A DNA stretch of 64,000 nt from Aerococcaceae bacterium DSM 111022. Its GTDB lineage: Bacteria > Bacillota > Bacilli > Lactobacillales > Aerococcaceae. The position numbers and the translations under genes were made by a program. Location: assembly GCA_015863195.1 (NCBI GenBank), contig JACBXO010000007.1:1-64000 (forward strand), written 5' to 3'. Numbering within the stretch: position 1 is the first letter of the stretch; each line of letters opens with the position of its first letter. Shown one piece after another: positions 38,213 to 46,937 of this stretch. Under the pieces are notes generated by a model. It did not search any database, was not told where the DNA came from, and saw nothing but the letters and a program-made list of their open reading frames with translations.

Positions 38213-38890
38213 ATGAGGAGCTATTGGCGAATCATAGCATTCGTCGGCATTTTGTTTTTATTAGTCGGCTGTGCCTCAAGAGAACAAAGTGTGCGGACTT
38301 ATGATGAAGCGTATGATGAACAAATGAAAGAAAGATATAGCGAACTTGATGAAATGTTCTTTGATAAGTATGATAGTGTGGCTGAAATGACTAGGGACCC
38401 GCTTTATGATGAATATTCAGGACTAAGAATGCGGTATGGACCTGGTGCAAGTGCGATGCCTAGAGCAGACCAAATGCAGAATAATTTTGTAGCAACAATA
38501 GATTTGGATAATCAAATTATAAAACGGGGTGATACCGAAATTCCTTATGAGCTTAGTGATGACGAAGTCATTATTCCAACCAACGACACAGAACTTCAGG
38601 ACGAAACACTCGTTCGGATGGTCGATTTAGCAGGGCAACAATATGATGATGCGGTTGTCCATAATCGAAATACGCTCCTTAAAGGTGGATGGCTCCCCGT
38701 CCTTGTTCTCATTACGGGTATTACTGGTTTACTCAAACCAGAATGGGTTTGGTATGTAGAAGGTGGCTACCGTAATAAAAATGCCGAGCCATCAAATGCT
38801 TCGATGTCGTTGATGAAAGTACGGTCATTTATCGCTTTTGCTTTAGCCGCATTTTTATTCTGGGCACTATTTAAGCAATTGATTTTATAA
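38213..38890 (+). CDS. Predicted lipoprotein with C-terminal membrane helices
   Basis: 225 aa. The N-terminus is a lipoprotein signal with lipobox LVGC (Cys20); a charged, acidic extracellular part follows; then two hydrophobic segments near residues 160-175 and 203-225 with a conserved-looking GLLKPEWVWYVEGGYRNKNAEPS between them. I do not know the function. GGAGGG site. Monocistronic. Confidence 0.7.
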   Translation: MRSYWRIIAFVGILFLLVGCASREQSVRTYDEAYDEQMKERYSELDEMFFDKYDSVAEMTRDPLYDEYSGLRMRYGPGASAMPRADQMQNNFVATIDLDNQIIKRGDTEIPYELSDDEVIIPTNDTELQDETLVRMVDLAGQQYDDAVVHNRNTLLKGGWLPVLVLITGITGLLKPEWVWYVEGGYRNKNAEPSNASMSLMKVRSFIAFALAAFLFWALFKQLIL

Positions 38891-38891
38891 A

Positions 38892-38943
38892 AAAATAGCC
38901 CCTATTTTTAGTCCGAATAAACTAAAAGTAGGGGCTATTTTAA
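38892..38943. terminator. Bidirectional terminator
   Basis: Stem AAAATAGCCCCTA/TAGGGGCTATTTT with an inner TTTTAGT/ACTAAAA, between converging genes. Confidence 0.92.
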
Positions 38944-38949
38944 AAATAA

Positions 38950-39285
38950 TTATATGTCAGAATGCTCACTAATGATAAAACGTACCTCATCTGGCTCACT
39001 ATAGAAAGTCCATTGTCCAGATCCAATTCTTACATCTTCACCAACTGCGATGGATGTGCGAATTTTTTCGAAAATTGCTTCGTCTGTAATTGCGACACCT
39101 TTATTTTCAGTATCGATTACATCGATATTATTTGCGACTTGAACAGTTGTATCCGCAATTTCAAACGCGAATAGATCATCTTCAATTGAAGTAATGACTC
39201 CTCCAACAGCAGATTCGTCAGCGATCCAATCGACAAAGACAGAGTTTCTAACGAGTTGGCCTTTGAAAATATTATTGTTTCTCAC
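38950..39285 (-). CDS. Small cytosolic protein, unknown
   Basis: 111 aa, not recognised; no membrane segment, acidic, beta-rich in appearance (GGVITSIEDDLFAFEIADTT). Starts at GTG 39285 with AAAGGA 12-17 bp upstream, a long spacing. Supported mainly by an intact frame and the terminator at its end. Confidence 0.55.
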   Translation of the reverse strand: MRNNNIFKGQLVRNSVFVDWIADESAVGGVITSIEDDLFAFEIADTTVQVANNIDVIDTENKGVAITDEAIFEKIRTSIAVGEDVRIGSGQWTFYSEPDEVRFIISEHSDI

Positions 39286-39501
39286 TTTTTGACCACATTC
39301 CTTTCTTTGATCAGATCAAATACACTGAAAAACAATCTATTTGATCCCACAAATACTATTATACCAGTCTTTTCAATATTCCCCAAATGTGTTAATAGAA
39401 ATGGATCGTTAATTTCACTTATTCGCCGTATTAATATTTATCGAAGTTGGAATATTGTTTATGAATATCCATTGTTAAAAGAATTACCTAAAGGAGTTCT
39501 T

Positions 39502-40200
39502 ATGAAATATTTTAAATTAATTATTTACACCACAGTGATGTTGTTAATCACTTTAGTATGGATCAATATGACAAATGACCCACTATTCAATTTTCAATTG
39601 TTTGAAAGTGCGTTTTTGAATGGTCAGTTGAACCATCAATTGAGCGGCCTTGTAATGGCTGCCGTTTCTTTAATTGTCCTTTATCTATTTGCAGATAAAA
39701 TTAAACTAAGCTATTTGAATTTAAATCGTTCTGGAATAATTGAAACAACCCCTTTTTTAGGTATTAAAGAAGAAGGAAAATGGGAAGAGGATGGTTGGAG
39801 TTATGGGTTAATTATGATTGCTATTATGGGTGTAAATAGTTTTGTAAGTGTTTTGCGAATCGGATTCAATTTTACTTTAATCAATAGTGTGATGGCGCTT
39901 GTATTTGCGTTAACGAATTCCTTTACTGAAGAAATTATTTTTAGGCTAACTTATGTCACTATGGGAGCTAATGAAACGACGTCAAAAAATTATGGACTAG
40001 TAATGGGAACGGTTGTCTTTGGCGTGGTCCATTATTGGGGAGTGATGCCAAATGGGATTTTTGGTGTTGTCATCTCTTCTCTTTTAGGCTATTTTTTAAC
40101 CAAGTCAATTCAAGAAACGAAAGGATTTTACTGGGCATTAATGATTCATTTTTTATTGGATGTAGTTATCATGCTATTATTATTTAATACGTCAAGATAA
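39502..40200 (+). CDS. CPBP family intramembrane metalloprotease
   Basis: 232 aa from the ATG after AAAGGAG; the upstream extension of the frame has no ribosome site. Polytopic. EEIIFR (143-148), His177 in FGVVH and His216 in HFLLD are the three CPBP/Abi motifs. In Lactobacillales such proteases process membrane proteins or confer bacteriocin immunity; no bacteriocin gene is adjacent. The Msr leader follows about 60 bp downstream. Confidence 0.85.
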   Translation: MKYFKLIIYTTVMLLITLVWINMTNDPLFNFQLFESAFLNGQLNHQLSGLVMAAVSLIVLYLFADKIKLSYLNLNRSGIIETTPFLGIKEEGKWEEDGWSYGLIMIAIMGVNSFVSVLRIGFNFTLINSVMALVFALTNSFTEEIIFRLTYVTMGANETTSKNYGLVMGTVVFGVVHYWGVMPNGIFGVVISSLLGYFLTKSIQETKGFYWALMIHFLLDVVIMLLLFNTSR

Positions 40201-40260
40201 TTGACATCGTTATATTTACGTGATATTTTAAATTTAGAAAATAATAAAGGAAGTGTACAA

Positions 40261-40290
40261 GTGACTGCATCAATGAGATTACGCAAATAA
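40261..40290 (+). CDS. Leader peptide MTASMRLRK of the Msr-type gene
   Basis: Nine-codon frame from GTG 40261 with AAGGAAG seven bases upstream. The MRLR stretch is the arginine-leucine-arginine motif at which macrolide-bound ribosomes stall in ErmDL-type leaders, and MTASMRLK is, to my memory, the leader of staphylococcal msr(A). It lies 230 bp before the ABC-F gene, ahead of attenuator hairpins, so it should sense a ribosome-targeting drug. Confidence 0.82.
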   Translation: MTASMRLRK

Positions 40291-40480
40291 TGGCAATAAA
40301 AGCAGGTTCAATTTTTTAGTCAAAATTGGCTTTTTTGTCATGCGCACAAATCTTATTATGCAAAACTAACTGAACTATGCCCAATGGGTGGAGTCTCTTT
40401 AAGTACGCTTAAAATAAGACAAGTTATGCAGATTAAAGTCATTTTGGCTTTGACCTGTATTTTTTATTGCCAAAAATAAC
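40291..40480 (+). promoter_or_regulatory. Transcription attenuator upstream of the ABC-F gene
   Basis: Right after the leader stop, TGGCAATAAAA (40291-40301) can pair with TTTTATTGCCA (40462-40472), and GCAGGTT with GACCTGT next to it. A local hairpin CAATTTT/AAAATTG (40309-40328) is followed by TTTTTTG, and TGACCTGTATTTTTT offers a second U-rich stop. Competing pairings after a stalling leader are the usual design of drug-induced attenuation; the exact folds are inference. Confidence 0.65.
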
Positions 40481-40520
40481 GAGCAGAACAATGGCCGATA
40501 AGAGTACAGGAGATGAGAAA

Positions 40521-42011
40521 ATGAATCAATTAGTCAGTGAACTGAAAAATGTTGAGAAAAGTTATTTAAATAAAGATATTTTACAAATCGAAGAGTTAAC
40601 CATCTACGAAAATCAAAAAATTGGGATCGTAGGTAGAAACGGTGAAGGTAAGAGTACTTTACTAAAATTAATTTTAGGGAAAATTAAGCCTGATTTTGGT
40701 GAGGTGAAGACGCATATTGACTTCAAATACTATGCGCAGATGAATGATGAAGTTTATCCTGATTTTTCGAAAATTGATGCGGAGTATTTGTCGAGGTTGA
40801 ATGTTCCTGAGCATGACGCGAGCTTTTTTAGTGGGGGCGAGCAGACGCGCCTTCGATTGGCGGAGTATTTTTCGACTTATCATTTTGGGTTGTTGATGGA
40901 TGAGCCGACGACGCATTTGGACCAGGAAGGGATTCAGTTGTTGGTGGACCAGTTGAAATATTACTATGGCACGTTGGTTGTTGTGAGTCATGACCGTTAC
41001 TTTTTGGATGAGGTTGTGGAAACGATTTGGGAAGTGGGGGACGGAACGGTCCGGGTTTATAATGGAAATTATACAGAGTATCAAACGCAAAAAGAACAGG
41101 AGCGCGTTGAGCAGGAGAATGCTTACGCACAGTTTGTGAAGGAGAAGAGTCGATTGGAACAGGCGGCCAAGGAAAAACAAGCGCAAGCCGATAAAATGAG
41201 CCAAGTAAGTGCCAAACAGAAAAATCGTTCTGTTAAGCCGGACCGCTTATCTTCTTCAAAGCAGAAAGATTCTGTCCAAAAGGCAGCGCATAAGTCTGCT
41301 AAAGCGATGGAAAAACGGGTAGAACAATTAGGTGAAGTGGAACAAGTTCAAGACGAACGCGTGATTCAATTTCCAACACCAAAAACATTAGAAATCCATA
41401 ATGATTTTCCGATTATGGGGCAAGATATTACACTAAAAAGAGGGGACAATGTATTATTCGATAAGTTGAGCTTTCAATTTCCACTGGGAAAACGCTTCGG
41501 AATTGTGGGGACGAATGGTTCAGGGAAATCCACTTTACTTCAGTATATTTTGGATGAAGGAGAGGGCGTTACTTTATCCAAAAAAGTGGTCTTCTCGGTG
41601 TATAAACAAATGGCCTATCAATTGGATAGCGACAAATCGATGATTGATTATTTAATGGAAGATACTGAGTTCACACAACCGGTGGTGCGAAGTGTCTTGA
41701 ACAATTTAGGGTTCAGCCAGCAAGTTGTTTCAAAGAAAGCTGTTCGTGATTTAAGTGGAGGAGAAGCGACTAGGTTAGTGATTGCGAAACTATTTACTGA
41801 CCCGAGTAATGTGTTGATTCTTGATGAGCCGACGAATTTTATTGATATTCAAACAATCGAAGCGTTAGAAAATCTGATGAAAAGTTACAATGGAACAATC
41901 TTATTCACGTCCCATGACCAATATTTCATGAAAAATGTAGCCGAACAGATTTGGGAGATAAAGAATGGGAAGTTGGAGTTGAAGGAAGAAAGAGTGGGAG
42001 TAGATTTATAA
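40521..42011 (+). CDS. Msr-family ABC-F ribosomal protection protein
   Basis: 496 aa from the ATG after AGGAG; tandem ATPase domains and no membrane segments. Walker A GRNGEGKST (38-46), signature FSGGEQ (103-108), LLMDEPTTHLD (124-134); second domain GTNGSGKST (330-338), LSGGE (411-415), LILDEPTNFID (432-442). The linker (about 180-290) has the SRLEQAAK, SAKQKNRSVKPDRLS and AKAMEKRVE stretches very like Msr(A). Such proteins dislodge macrolides and streptogramin B from the ribosome. A 380-bp internal stretch (about 40790-41170) is G-rich compared with the rest of the gene. Confidence 0.85.
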   Translation: MNQLVSELKNVEKSYLNKDILQIEELTIYENQKIGIVGRNGEGKSTLLKLILGKIKPDFGEVKTHIDFKYYAQMNDEVYPDFSKIDAEYLSRLNVPEHDASFFSGGEQTRLRLAEYFSTYHFGLLMDEPTTHLDQEGIQLLVDQLKYYYGTLVVVSHDRYFLDEVVETIWEVGDGTVRVYNGNYTEYQTQKEQERVEQENAYAQFVKEKSRLEQAAKEKQAQADKMSQVSAKQKNRSVKPDRLSSSKQKDSVQKAAHKSAKAMEKRVEQLGEVEQVQDERVIQFPTPKTLEIHNDFPIMGQDITLKRGDNVLFDKLSFQFPLGKRFGIVGTNGSGKSTLLQYILDEGEGVTLSKKVVFSVYKQMAYQLDSDKSMIDYLMEDTEFTQPVVRSVLNNLGFSQQVVSKKAVRDLSGGEATRLVIAKLFTDPSNVLILDEPTNFIDIQTIEALENLMKSYNGTILFTSHDQYFMKNVAEQIWEIKNGKLELKEERVGVDL

Positions 42012-42054
42012 AGTAAATTGTGAGTGTTTGTACTTCAATTTTATACAAAAGTTA

Positions 42055-42096
42055 AAAACTCTATCGCTATATTTAAGATAGCGACAGAGTTTTTTG
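42055..42096. terminator. Bidirectional terminator, ABC-F/flavodoxin
   Basis: Stem AACTCT..TCGCTAT with ATAGCGA..AGAGTT and T runs on both sides. Confidence 0.88.
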
Positions 42097-42097
42097 G

Positions 42098-42601
42098 TTA
42101 GTATTGAATTTTATCTAATGTCGAAAAGTCAACGAAGCTCAGCATGTCTCCATAAGTATCAACCATTTGCCTGGACTCTTCTGTATCATCACTTTTAGCC
42201 TTTAGGTAAATAAAGTACATCATGATGCGGTGGAGTGGTTTTAAATTTTTATAATCAATAGCGCCACGCAACTGATAAATTTCGGCATTATCGTTTAGAG
42301 GATTTGGTAAAATTTGTCGTATATTTTTCTCAGTATATTCAGCGTTTTTAGGAATATCAGGATCATTAAGCCCAACTGTAACAATAATTAAACGTTGGTC
42401 TGACTGTATCAATTTCATTGTTTTCTTGAGGCCATAAACGTTTGCAGCATATAAACCACCGAAGTAAATAATTGTGTCGTAGTTAGATAAATCGGAAACT
42501 TCGTCAAAAGAGATAGCGTCAAGTGAGTGTCGGCGGACAAATTCTTCAGCGTAGCTTTTCGTTGAACCATAGCGACTTCCAAAAACAACAATTGCGCTCA
42601 T
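42098..42601 (-). CDS. Flavodoxin-domain protein
   Basis: 167 aa. VFGSRYGSTKSYAE is the FMN-phosphate loop and TIIYFGGLYAANVYG the second flavin loop. Similar to HemG/flavodoxin-like proteins of Firmicutes whose partner is mostly unknown. Starts at an ATG after GGAGGCTG. Monocistronic. Confidence 0.83.
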   Translation of the reverse strand: MSAIVVFGSRYGSTKSYAEEFVRRHSLDAISFDEVSDLSNYDTIIYFGGLYAANVYGLKKTMKLIQSDQRLIIVTVGLNDPDIPKNAEYTEKNIRQILPNPLNDNAEIYQLRGAIDYKNLKPLHRIMMYFIYLKAKSDDTEESRQMVDTYGDMLSFVDFSTLDKIQY

Positions 42602-42767
42602 TGGGACAGCCTCCTTATGTTATCCTTTTCACATATTATAACATGAATTACTTTTATTTGATAATATTCATGTGATAGTATGAAGATAGAAGATAGATGT
42701 GAGGATTTAGGAGCTGATTAGATTTGTCATTCGTTAGTAAAATCTCCCAAGTTGGACGAATCAAAAT

Positions 42768-42880
42768 CGAAGTGACACACATCGTGCTACTGCTCATATT
42801 TTCCAAATGAGTAGTGACACAATTTATGCTACTACCCAGATTTCCAAATGAGAACTGACACGAAATCTGCTGCCCGCCAC
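42768..42880. repeat. Short tandem array, 41-42 bp units, three copies
   Basis: AGTGACAC/ACTGACAC recurs at 42771, 42813 and 42854, each followed by a GCTAC- or TGCTG-type inverted arm and TTTCCAAATGA. Same alternating-arm plan as the larger arrays, but degraded. Lies in the 42602-42910 gap; nothing else is seen there. Confidence 0.65.
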
Positions 42881-42910
42881 CCATTCAATCCCAAAAGGAG
42901 GAAACACACC

Positions 42911-43225
42911 ATGAAAGTCACACAAAAGGCCAATTGCAAAAACTCCCCTAAAAACCAAACGGTCGCCGACTTCGTTCACGCATTATTAACAGGAGACGAA
43001 ACTTTTGGTAATGAAAAGTATGATGCAGGCATAGAGAGTGTAGGGCTACCGCCGTTAGAGAATGTCAAAGAAATCACCATCGACTCAGCAATCAGTCACG
43101 GCAAGGAAGCAGCATGTTTATGTACTTACAACTTAAACGAAAAAACACATCATATCGGCTTCTTCCTAGAATTCACAACACACAAAGCAACAGCTTTGGC
43201 CTCAATTGTCGTAACATCCCATTAA
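42911..43225 (+). CDS. Small hypothetical protein
   Basis: 104 aa, not recognised; possibly an NTF2/SnoaL-like fold judging from its end (THHIGFFLEFTTHKATALASI). Two cysteines in ACLCTY. ATG 42911 follows AAAGGAGG; the frame extends further upstream through repeats but without a ribosome site. Codon use is C-ending, like the next gene. Confidence 0.6.
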   Translation: MKVTQKANCKNSPKNQTVADFVHALLTGDETFGNEKYDAGIESVGLPPLENVKEITIDSAISHGKEAACLCTYNLNEKTHHIGFFLEFTTHKATALASIVVTSH

Positions 43226-43305
43226 TAAGTCGCTTCGGTTGGATATTCATTCTATTCGCTTTAAACTAGAGATATAGAAGCCCAGAAATAATAGGAGGAA
43301 TACAT

Positions 43306-44019
43306 ATGAAGAAAGTATTTGTTATAGGAGCACACGGTAAAGTAGCCCGTCACTTTGCGGATATTGTGGCAGAAAGTAACGATTTATCTGAAAAAGCAAT
43401 GATTCGTAAAGAAGAACAAATCCCATTTTTTAAAGATCGCCAAATCGAAACCGTCTTACTTGATTTAGCAGCAACAGAAGAAGACGAACTAGCAAAGGCA
43501 ATGTCCGGTAGTGACGCCGTCATCTTTTCAGCCGGAGCAGGTGGATCAGGAACAGATAATATTTTCACCATCGACTTAGACGGCGCCATCAAAGCAATGA
43601 CAGCCGCTGAAAAAGCCGGTATCAAACGATTTATCATGGTATCAACTTTCAGAACGGGACGCGAATGGATGCAACAAGATACGATTCGCTCATATACAAT
43701 TGCTAAAAACTATGCCGACGAATGGCTAAAAAATCGCACAAAACTCGATTGGACCATTATCCACCCAGGTGTCCTCATTGACGAACCAGGAACTGGAAAA
43801 GTAAAAGTCGGTGGCGTCGGCGAAGTTGCTGACATCGATTTAACAGCGACCGATAACGCCTTTAGCAACACCGATTTACAAGTTCCACGCCAAGACATTG
43901 CACGCGTATTAGAAGCCGCACTCGGCGCAGACGCAACCATCAAAAAAGAAATTGAAGTCATCCAAGGCGATACACCAATTTCTGAAGCTATTCAAACAAT
44001 TTATTTAGGTTTTGCCTGA
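43306..44019 (+). CDS. NAD(P)-binding atypical SDR protein
   Basis: 237 aa. N-terminal VIGAHGKVARHFA is the dinucleotide loop; VIFSAGAGGSGTD and the FIMVSTFRT..SYTIAKNYADEWL region match NmrA/YtfG-type short-chain dehydrogenases. Substrate unknown. AGGAGG ribosome site. C-ending codons prevail across the gene, unlike the flanking pathway genes. Confidence 0.87.
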   Translation: MKKVFVIGAHGKVARHFADIVAESNDLSEKAMIRKEEQIPFFKDRQIETVLLDLAATEEDELAKAMSGSDAVIFSAGAGGSGTDNIFTIDLDGAIKAMTAAEKAGIKRFIMVSTFRTGREWMQQDTIRSYTIAKNYADEWLKNRTKLDWTIIHPGVLIDEPGTGKVKVGGVGEVADIDLTATDNAFSNTDLQVPRQDIARVLEAALGADATIKKEIEVIQGDTPISEAIQTIYLGFA

Positions 44020-44122
44020 TTTAACAGTAACAATCCTGATTTTCTAAAACATAACATGCAAAAATTGGATTGTAAAGGGTTTCAATTCATAAAACCATAC
44101 TTTCCTTAAAATATGGAAAGAA

Positions 44123-44156
44123 AAAGCCCAGCAGATTTTAAATCTCTGCTTGGGCA
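44123..44156 (-). terminator. Terminator of the PfpI-like gene
   Basis: Stem GCCCAGCAGA/TCTCTGCTTGGGC; the T-rich side is on the minus strand. Confidence 0.8.
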
Positions 44157-44163
44157 ATCTTAA

Positions 44164-44679
44164 TTATTTAGCTAATGCGTTAACAATTGCTTCATTAAAT
44201 TGTGGAATATCATCAGGTGTACGACTTGAAATCAGGCCACTTGGGTCAATAACGACCGCTTTGTCGATAAAGTTTCCGCCTGCATTTTCAACATCCACAC
44301 GCACTTGTTTAACTGAAGTTAAGTCTTTGCCACGAATCACATCGGCATTGACCAATAATTGAGGGGCATGGCAGATTGAAAAAATCGGTTGTTCTTTCTC
44401 AGCAAAATAACGGACAAATTCTAACATATCATCATTTGCACGCAATTTATCCGGCGAATAGCCACCCGGAATCAATAAAGCATCATAATCTTCAGGCTTA
44501 ACGTCTTCAATACTATGTTCAACTGTCACTTTAGCTTCGCCTTTTTTACCAACAACTTCTTCGCCCGCCTTCAAGCCAATCGTAACCACTTCATGACCTG
44601 CAGCCTCTAAAGCCTCTTTTGGCGACGTAAACTCAACATCTTCAAACCAATTCGTTATCACCGTTGCAACTTTTGCCAT
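44164..44679 (-). CDS. DJ-1/PfpI family protein
   Basis: 171 aa from the ATG after GGAGGAAT. Nucleophile Cys103-His104 in SICHAPQLL, LLIPGGYSPDKLR before it, and an N-terminal NWFEDVEF segment match the YhbO/PfpI general-stress subgroup with reported deglycase or chaperone roles. Upstream on the minus strand TGTAACGTTATCG resembles a CcpA site weakly. Confidence 0.9.
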   Translation of the reverse strand: MAKVATVITNWFEDVEFTSPKEALEAAGHEVVTIGLKAGEEVVGKKGEAKVTVEHSIEDVKPEDYDALLIPGGYSPDKLRANDDMLEFVRYFAEKEQPIFSICHAPQLLVNADVIRGKDLTSVKQVRVDVENAGGNFIDKAVVIDPSGLISSRTPDDIPQFNEAIVNALAK

Positions 44680-44853
44680 CTTACATTCCTCCTTATTTGT
44701 ACTTAATTTAAGTGTAACAAAAACGATAACGTTACACCAAATGATGTGCTTGTTTAAAGAAAATTTAGGAAAAGTATGGCATACAGTTTTGGAATTAACT
44801 CCGATCAAAGTGCTAGTTAAAGGGATTTAGACAACACCACGCACTCAGATTAG

Positions 44854-45590
44854 AATATTTTTCTGAACGTATAAGAATTCATCTTTGGAATCAGAGAAGT
44901 TATACGCAACAGCAAAAACGTATAACAACTCGCCTTTAAAATCACAGAAGTTATACGAACGTATAAATACTCCTCGCAAAAAGTTTAGAAGTTATACGCA
45001 ACAGCGAAATCGTATAACAACTCGCTTTTCAAATCACAGAAGTTATACGAACGTATAAATACTTCTCGCAAAAAGGTTAGAAGTTATACGCAACAGCAAA
45101 AATGTATAACAACTCGCTTTTCAAATCACAGAAGTTATACGAACGTATAAATACTCCTATCAAAAAGGTCAGAAGTTATACGCAACAGCGAAATCGTATA
45201 ACAACTCACCTTTCAAATCACAGAAGTTATACGAACGTATAAATACTCACCAAAAACAGCCTAGAAGTTATATGAAACAGCGAAATCGTATAACAACTCG
45301 CTTTTCAAATCATAGAAGTTATACGAACGTATAAATACTCCTCGCAAAAAGTTTAGAAGTTATACGAATCAGCGAAATCGTATAACAACTCGCCTTTCAA
45401 ATTAGAGAAGTTATACGAACGTATAAATACTCCCGTCAAAAAGCCTAGAAGTTATACGCAACAGCGAAATCGTATAACTTCTCGCCTTTCAAATTAGAGA
45501 AGTTATACGAACGTATAAATACTCCCGTCAAAAAGCCTAGAAGTTATACGCAACAGCCAAATCGTATAACAACTTTGCGATACGAGCTCA
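44854..45590. repeat. 92-bp tandem array (GTTATACG/CGTATAAC arms)
   Basis: AGAAGTTATACGAACGTATA-type starts recur at 44946, 45038, 45130, 45222, 45314, 45406 and 45498, an exact 92-bp step, after one degenerate first unit. Each unit has four arms in alternating order: GTTATAC-GAAC-GTATAA (short hairpin) and, 41 bp on, GTTATACG-N12-CGTATAAC (longer loop). Copies differ by a few substitutions but not in length. It fills the gap between the PfpI and CDF genes; no convincing open frame runs through it. Confidence 0.92.
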
Positions 45591-45649
45591 ATTTTTTAAA
45601 ATAAATCCGATACAACCACACCTGACGATAATTTCCCTAAGAAATCTAT

Positions 45650-45698
45650 TTGATTGAATATATTTAGGGTGGTAAAATTAGCATCACAGTGCTAATTT
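45650..45698 (+). promoter_or_regulatory. CDF promoter with palindromic operator
   Basis: TTGATT (45650-45655), 17-bp spacer and TAAAAT (45673-45678). A 9-bp perfect inverted repeat AAATTAGCA/TGCTAATTT (45675-45683 and 45690-45698) overlaps the -10 box and start region, so a repressor, perhaps metal-responsive, is likely. Confidence 0.7.
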
Positions 45699-45740
45699 AT
45701 CTAACACGACTTATTTTAAACACGTGCAGGAGGAGAACAT

Positions 45741-46910
45741 TTGGACAAAAGGATTAGTAATTACATTGAAAAAATCAACGCCGACGGCGGCCGCACGAAA
45801 GTTGGCATTACAACCAGCGTGATTGGCTTGCTGTCGAATTTTATATTATTCCTCATCAAATTTTTCGCTGGAATTTTGTCCGGCAGTGTCTCGATAATTA
45901 CCGACAGTATGAATAATTTAGGCGACTCCGCCTCTTCACTCGTCTCGCTTTTCGGCTTCCATCTCGCCGCAAAACCCGCCGACAAAGAGCACCCTTACGG
46001 GCACGAGCGATTCGAATATATTAGCGGATTGCTGATTGCTGTCATTATTATATTTGTAGGTTTTCAATTTTTCTTAACATCAATCGAACAAATTCTTAAT
46101 CCAACTCCGATCGCTATCTCAGGGATAGTATCACTATTATTAGTTGTCTCGATAATCGCCAAATTATTTCAAGGCCGTTTTTTCAGCGTCGCTTCAAAAA
46201 CGATTTGTTCAACCACTTTGGACAGTGTCGCCAAAGACAGTTTCAATGATACTTGGATTACAATCTTGGTTTTAATTTCTGCGATCGTCGAAAGTATCAG
46301 TGGCTGGCATATCGATGGTTATGTAGGAGGATTGTTATCTATCTGGATAGTTTACGGAGGAGTTCAAGCGATTCTTGAATCTTTTGACGAACTATTAGGA
46401 GCTAGACCTTCTATAGAAGAGTTGCGTCAAATGAAAGAATTGTTGGATCAATATGATGAAATTGTAGGCTACCATGATTTACTTGTTCATAATTATGGGC
46501 CAAGCCGAACATTCGCCACCATTCATATTGAAATTGATGATAGTTGGAGTCTAACGCGTTCGCACCGCTTGATTGATAAAATTGAAGAAGAATTTGCGAA
46601 TCAGCTTGATGTAGAATTAGTCTGTCATGTTGACCCCATCGCAATTCAAAGCGAAAAGGACACAGCCATCCAACGCCAACTCAAAGCAATCATAAAATCA
46701 GTTGACCGTGAACTTAGATTTCATGATTTCAAAGTGGAACTCATCGAACTGCAACCAACAATATTATTTGATCTAGTTATTCCTAGCCATTTCACACAGA
46801 CGAATCAAGAACTAGAAAATGAAATAATTGTCCAAATTCACGAACAAATTGGTAGAAATTATAATGTAAATATCGTATTTGACCGCTTAGATTTACTCGA
46901 AGAACTATAG
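45741..46910 (+). CDS. Cation diffusion facilitator, Mn-type
   Basis: 389 aa. Starts at TTG 45741 behind AGGAGGAG. Six helices; TM2 DSMNNLGD (Asp55, Asn58, Asn59, Asp62), HPYGHERFEYISG, and TM5 DSFND (Asp166, Asp170). The DxxNN pattern in place of the zinc-type histidine resembles MneP-like manganese exporters. Two consecutive cytosolic domains follow, the last (about 295-389) an extra ferredoxin-like repeat. The first 250 bp are G/C-rich, the rest AT-rich. Confidence 0.87.
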   Translation: MDKRISNYIEKINADGGRTKVGITTSVIGLLSNFILFLIKFFAGILSGSVSIITDSMNNLGDSASSLVSLFGFHLAAKPADKEHPYGHERFEYISGLLIAVIIIFVGFQFFLTSIEQILNPTPIAISGIVSLLLVVSIIAKLFQGRFFSVASKTICSTTLDSVAKDSFNDTWITILVLISAIVESISGWHIDGYVGGLLSIWIVYGGVQAILESFDELLGARPSIEELRQMKELLDQYDEIVGYHDLLVHNYGPSRTFATIHIEIDDSWSLTRSHRLIDKIEEEFANQLDVELVCHVDPIAIQSEKDTAIQRQLKAIIKSVDRELRFHDFKVELIELQPTILFDLVIPSHFTQTNQELENEIIVQIHEQIGRNYNVNIVFDRLDLLEEL

Positions 46911-46937
46911 ACATTCAGATTAAAAGGGGAGAGAAAT

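Noticed and set aside
38950-39501. Longer CPBP protein starting at 39256
   Set aside because: The added N-terminus overlaps the opposite-strand gene start and lacks a ribosome site; the ATG at 39502 follows AAAGGAG and begins with a membrane helix.
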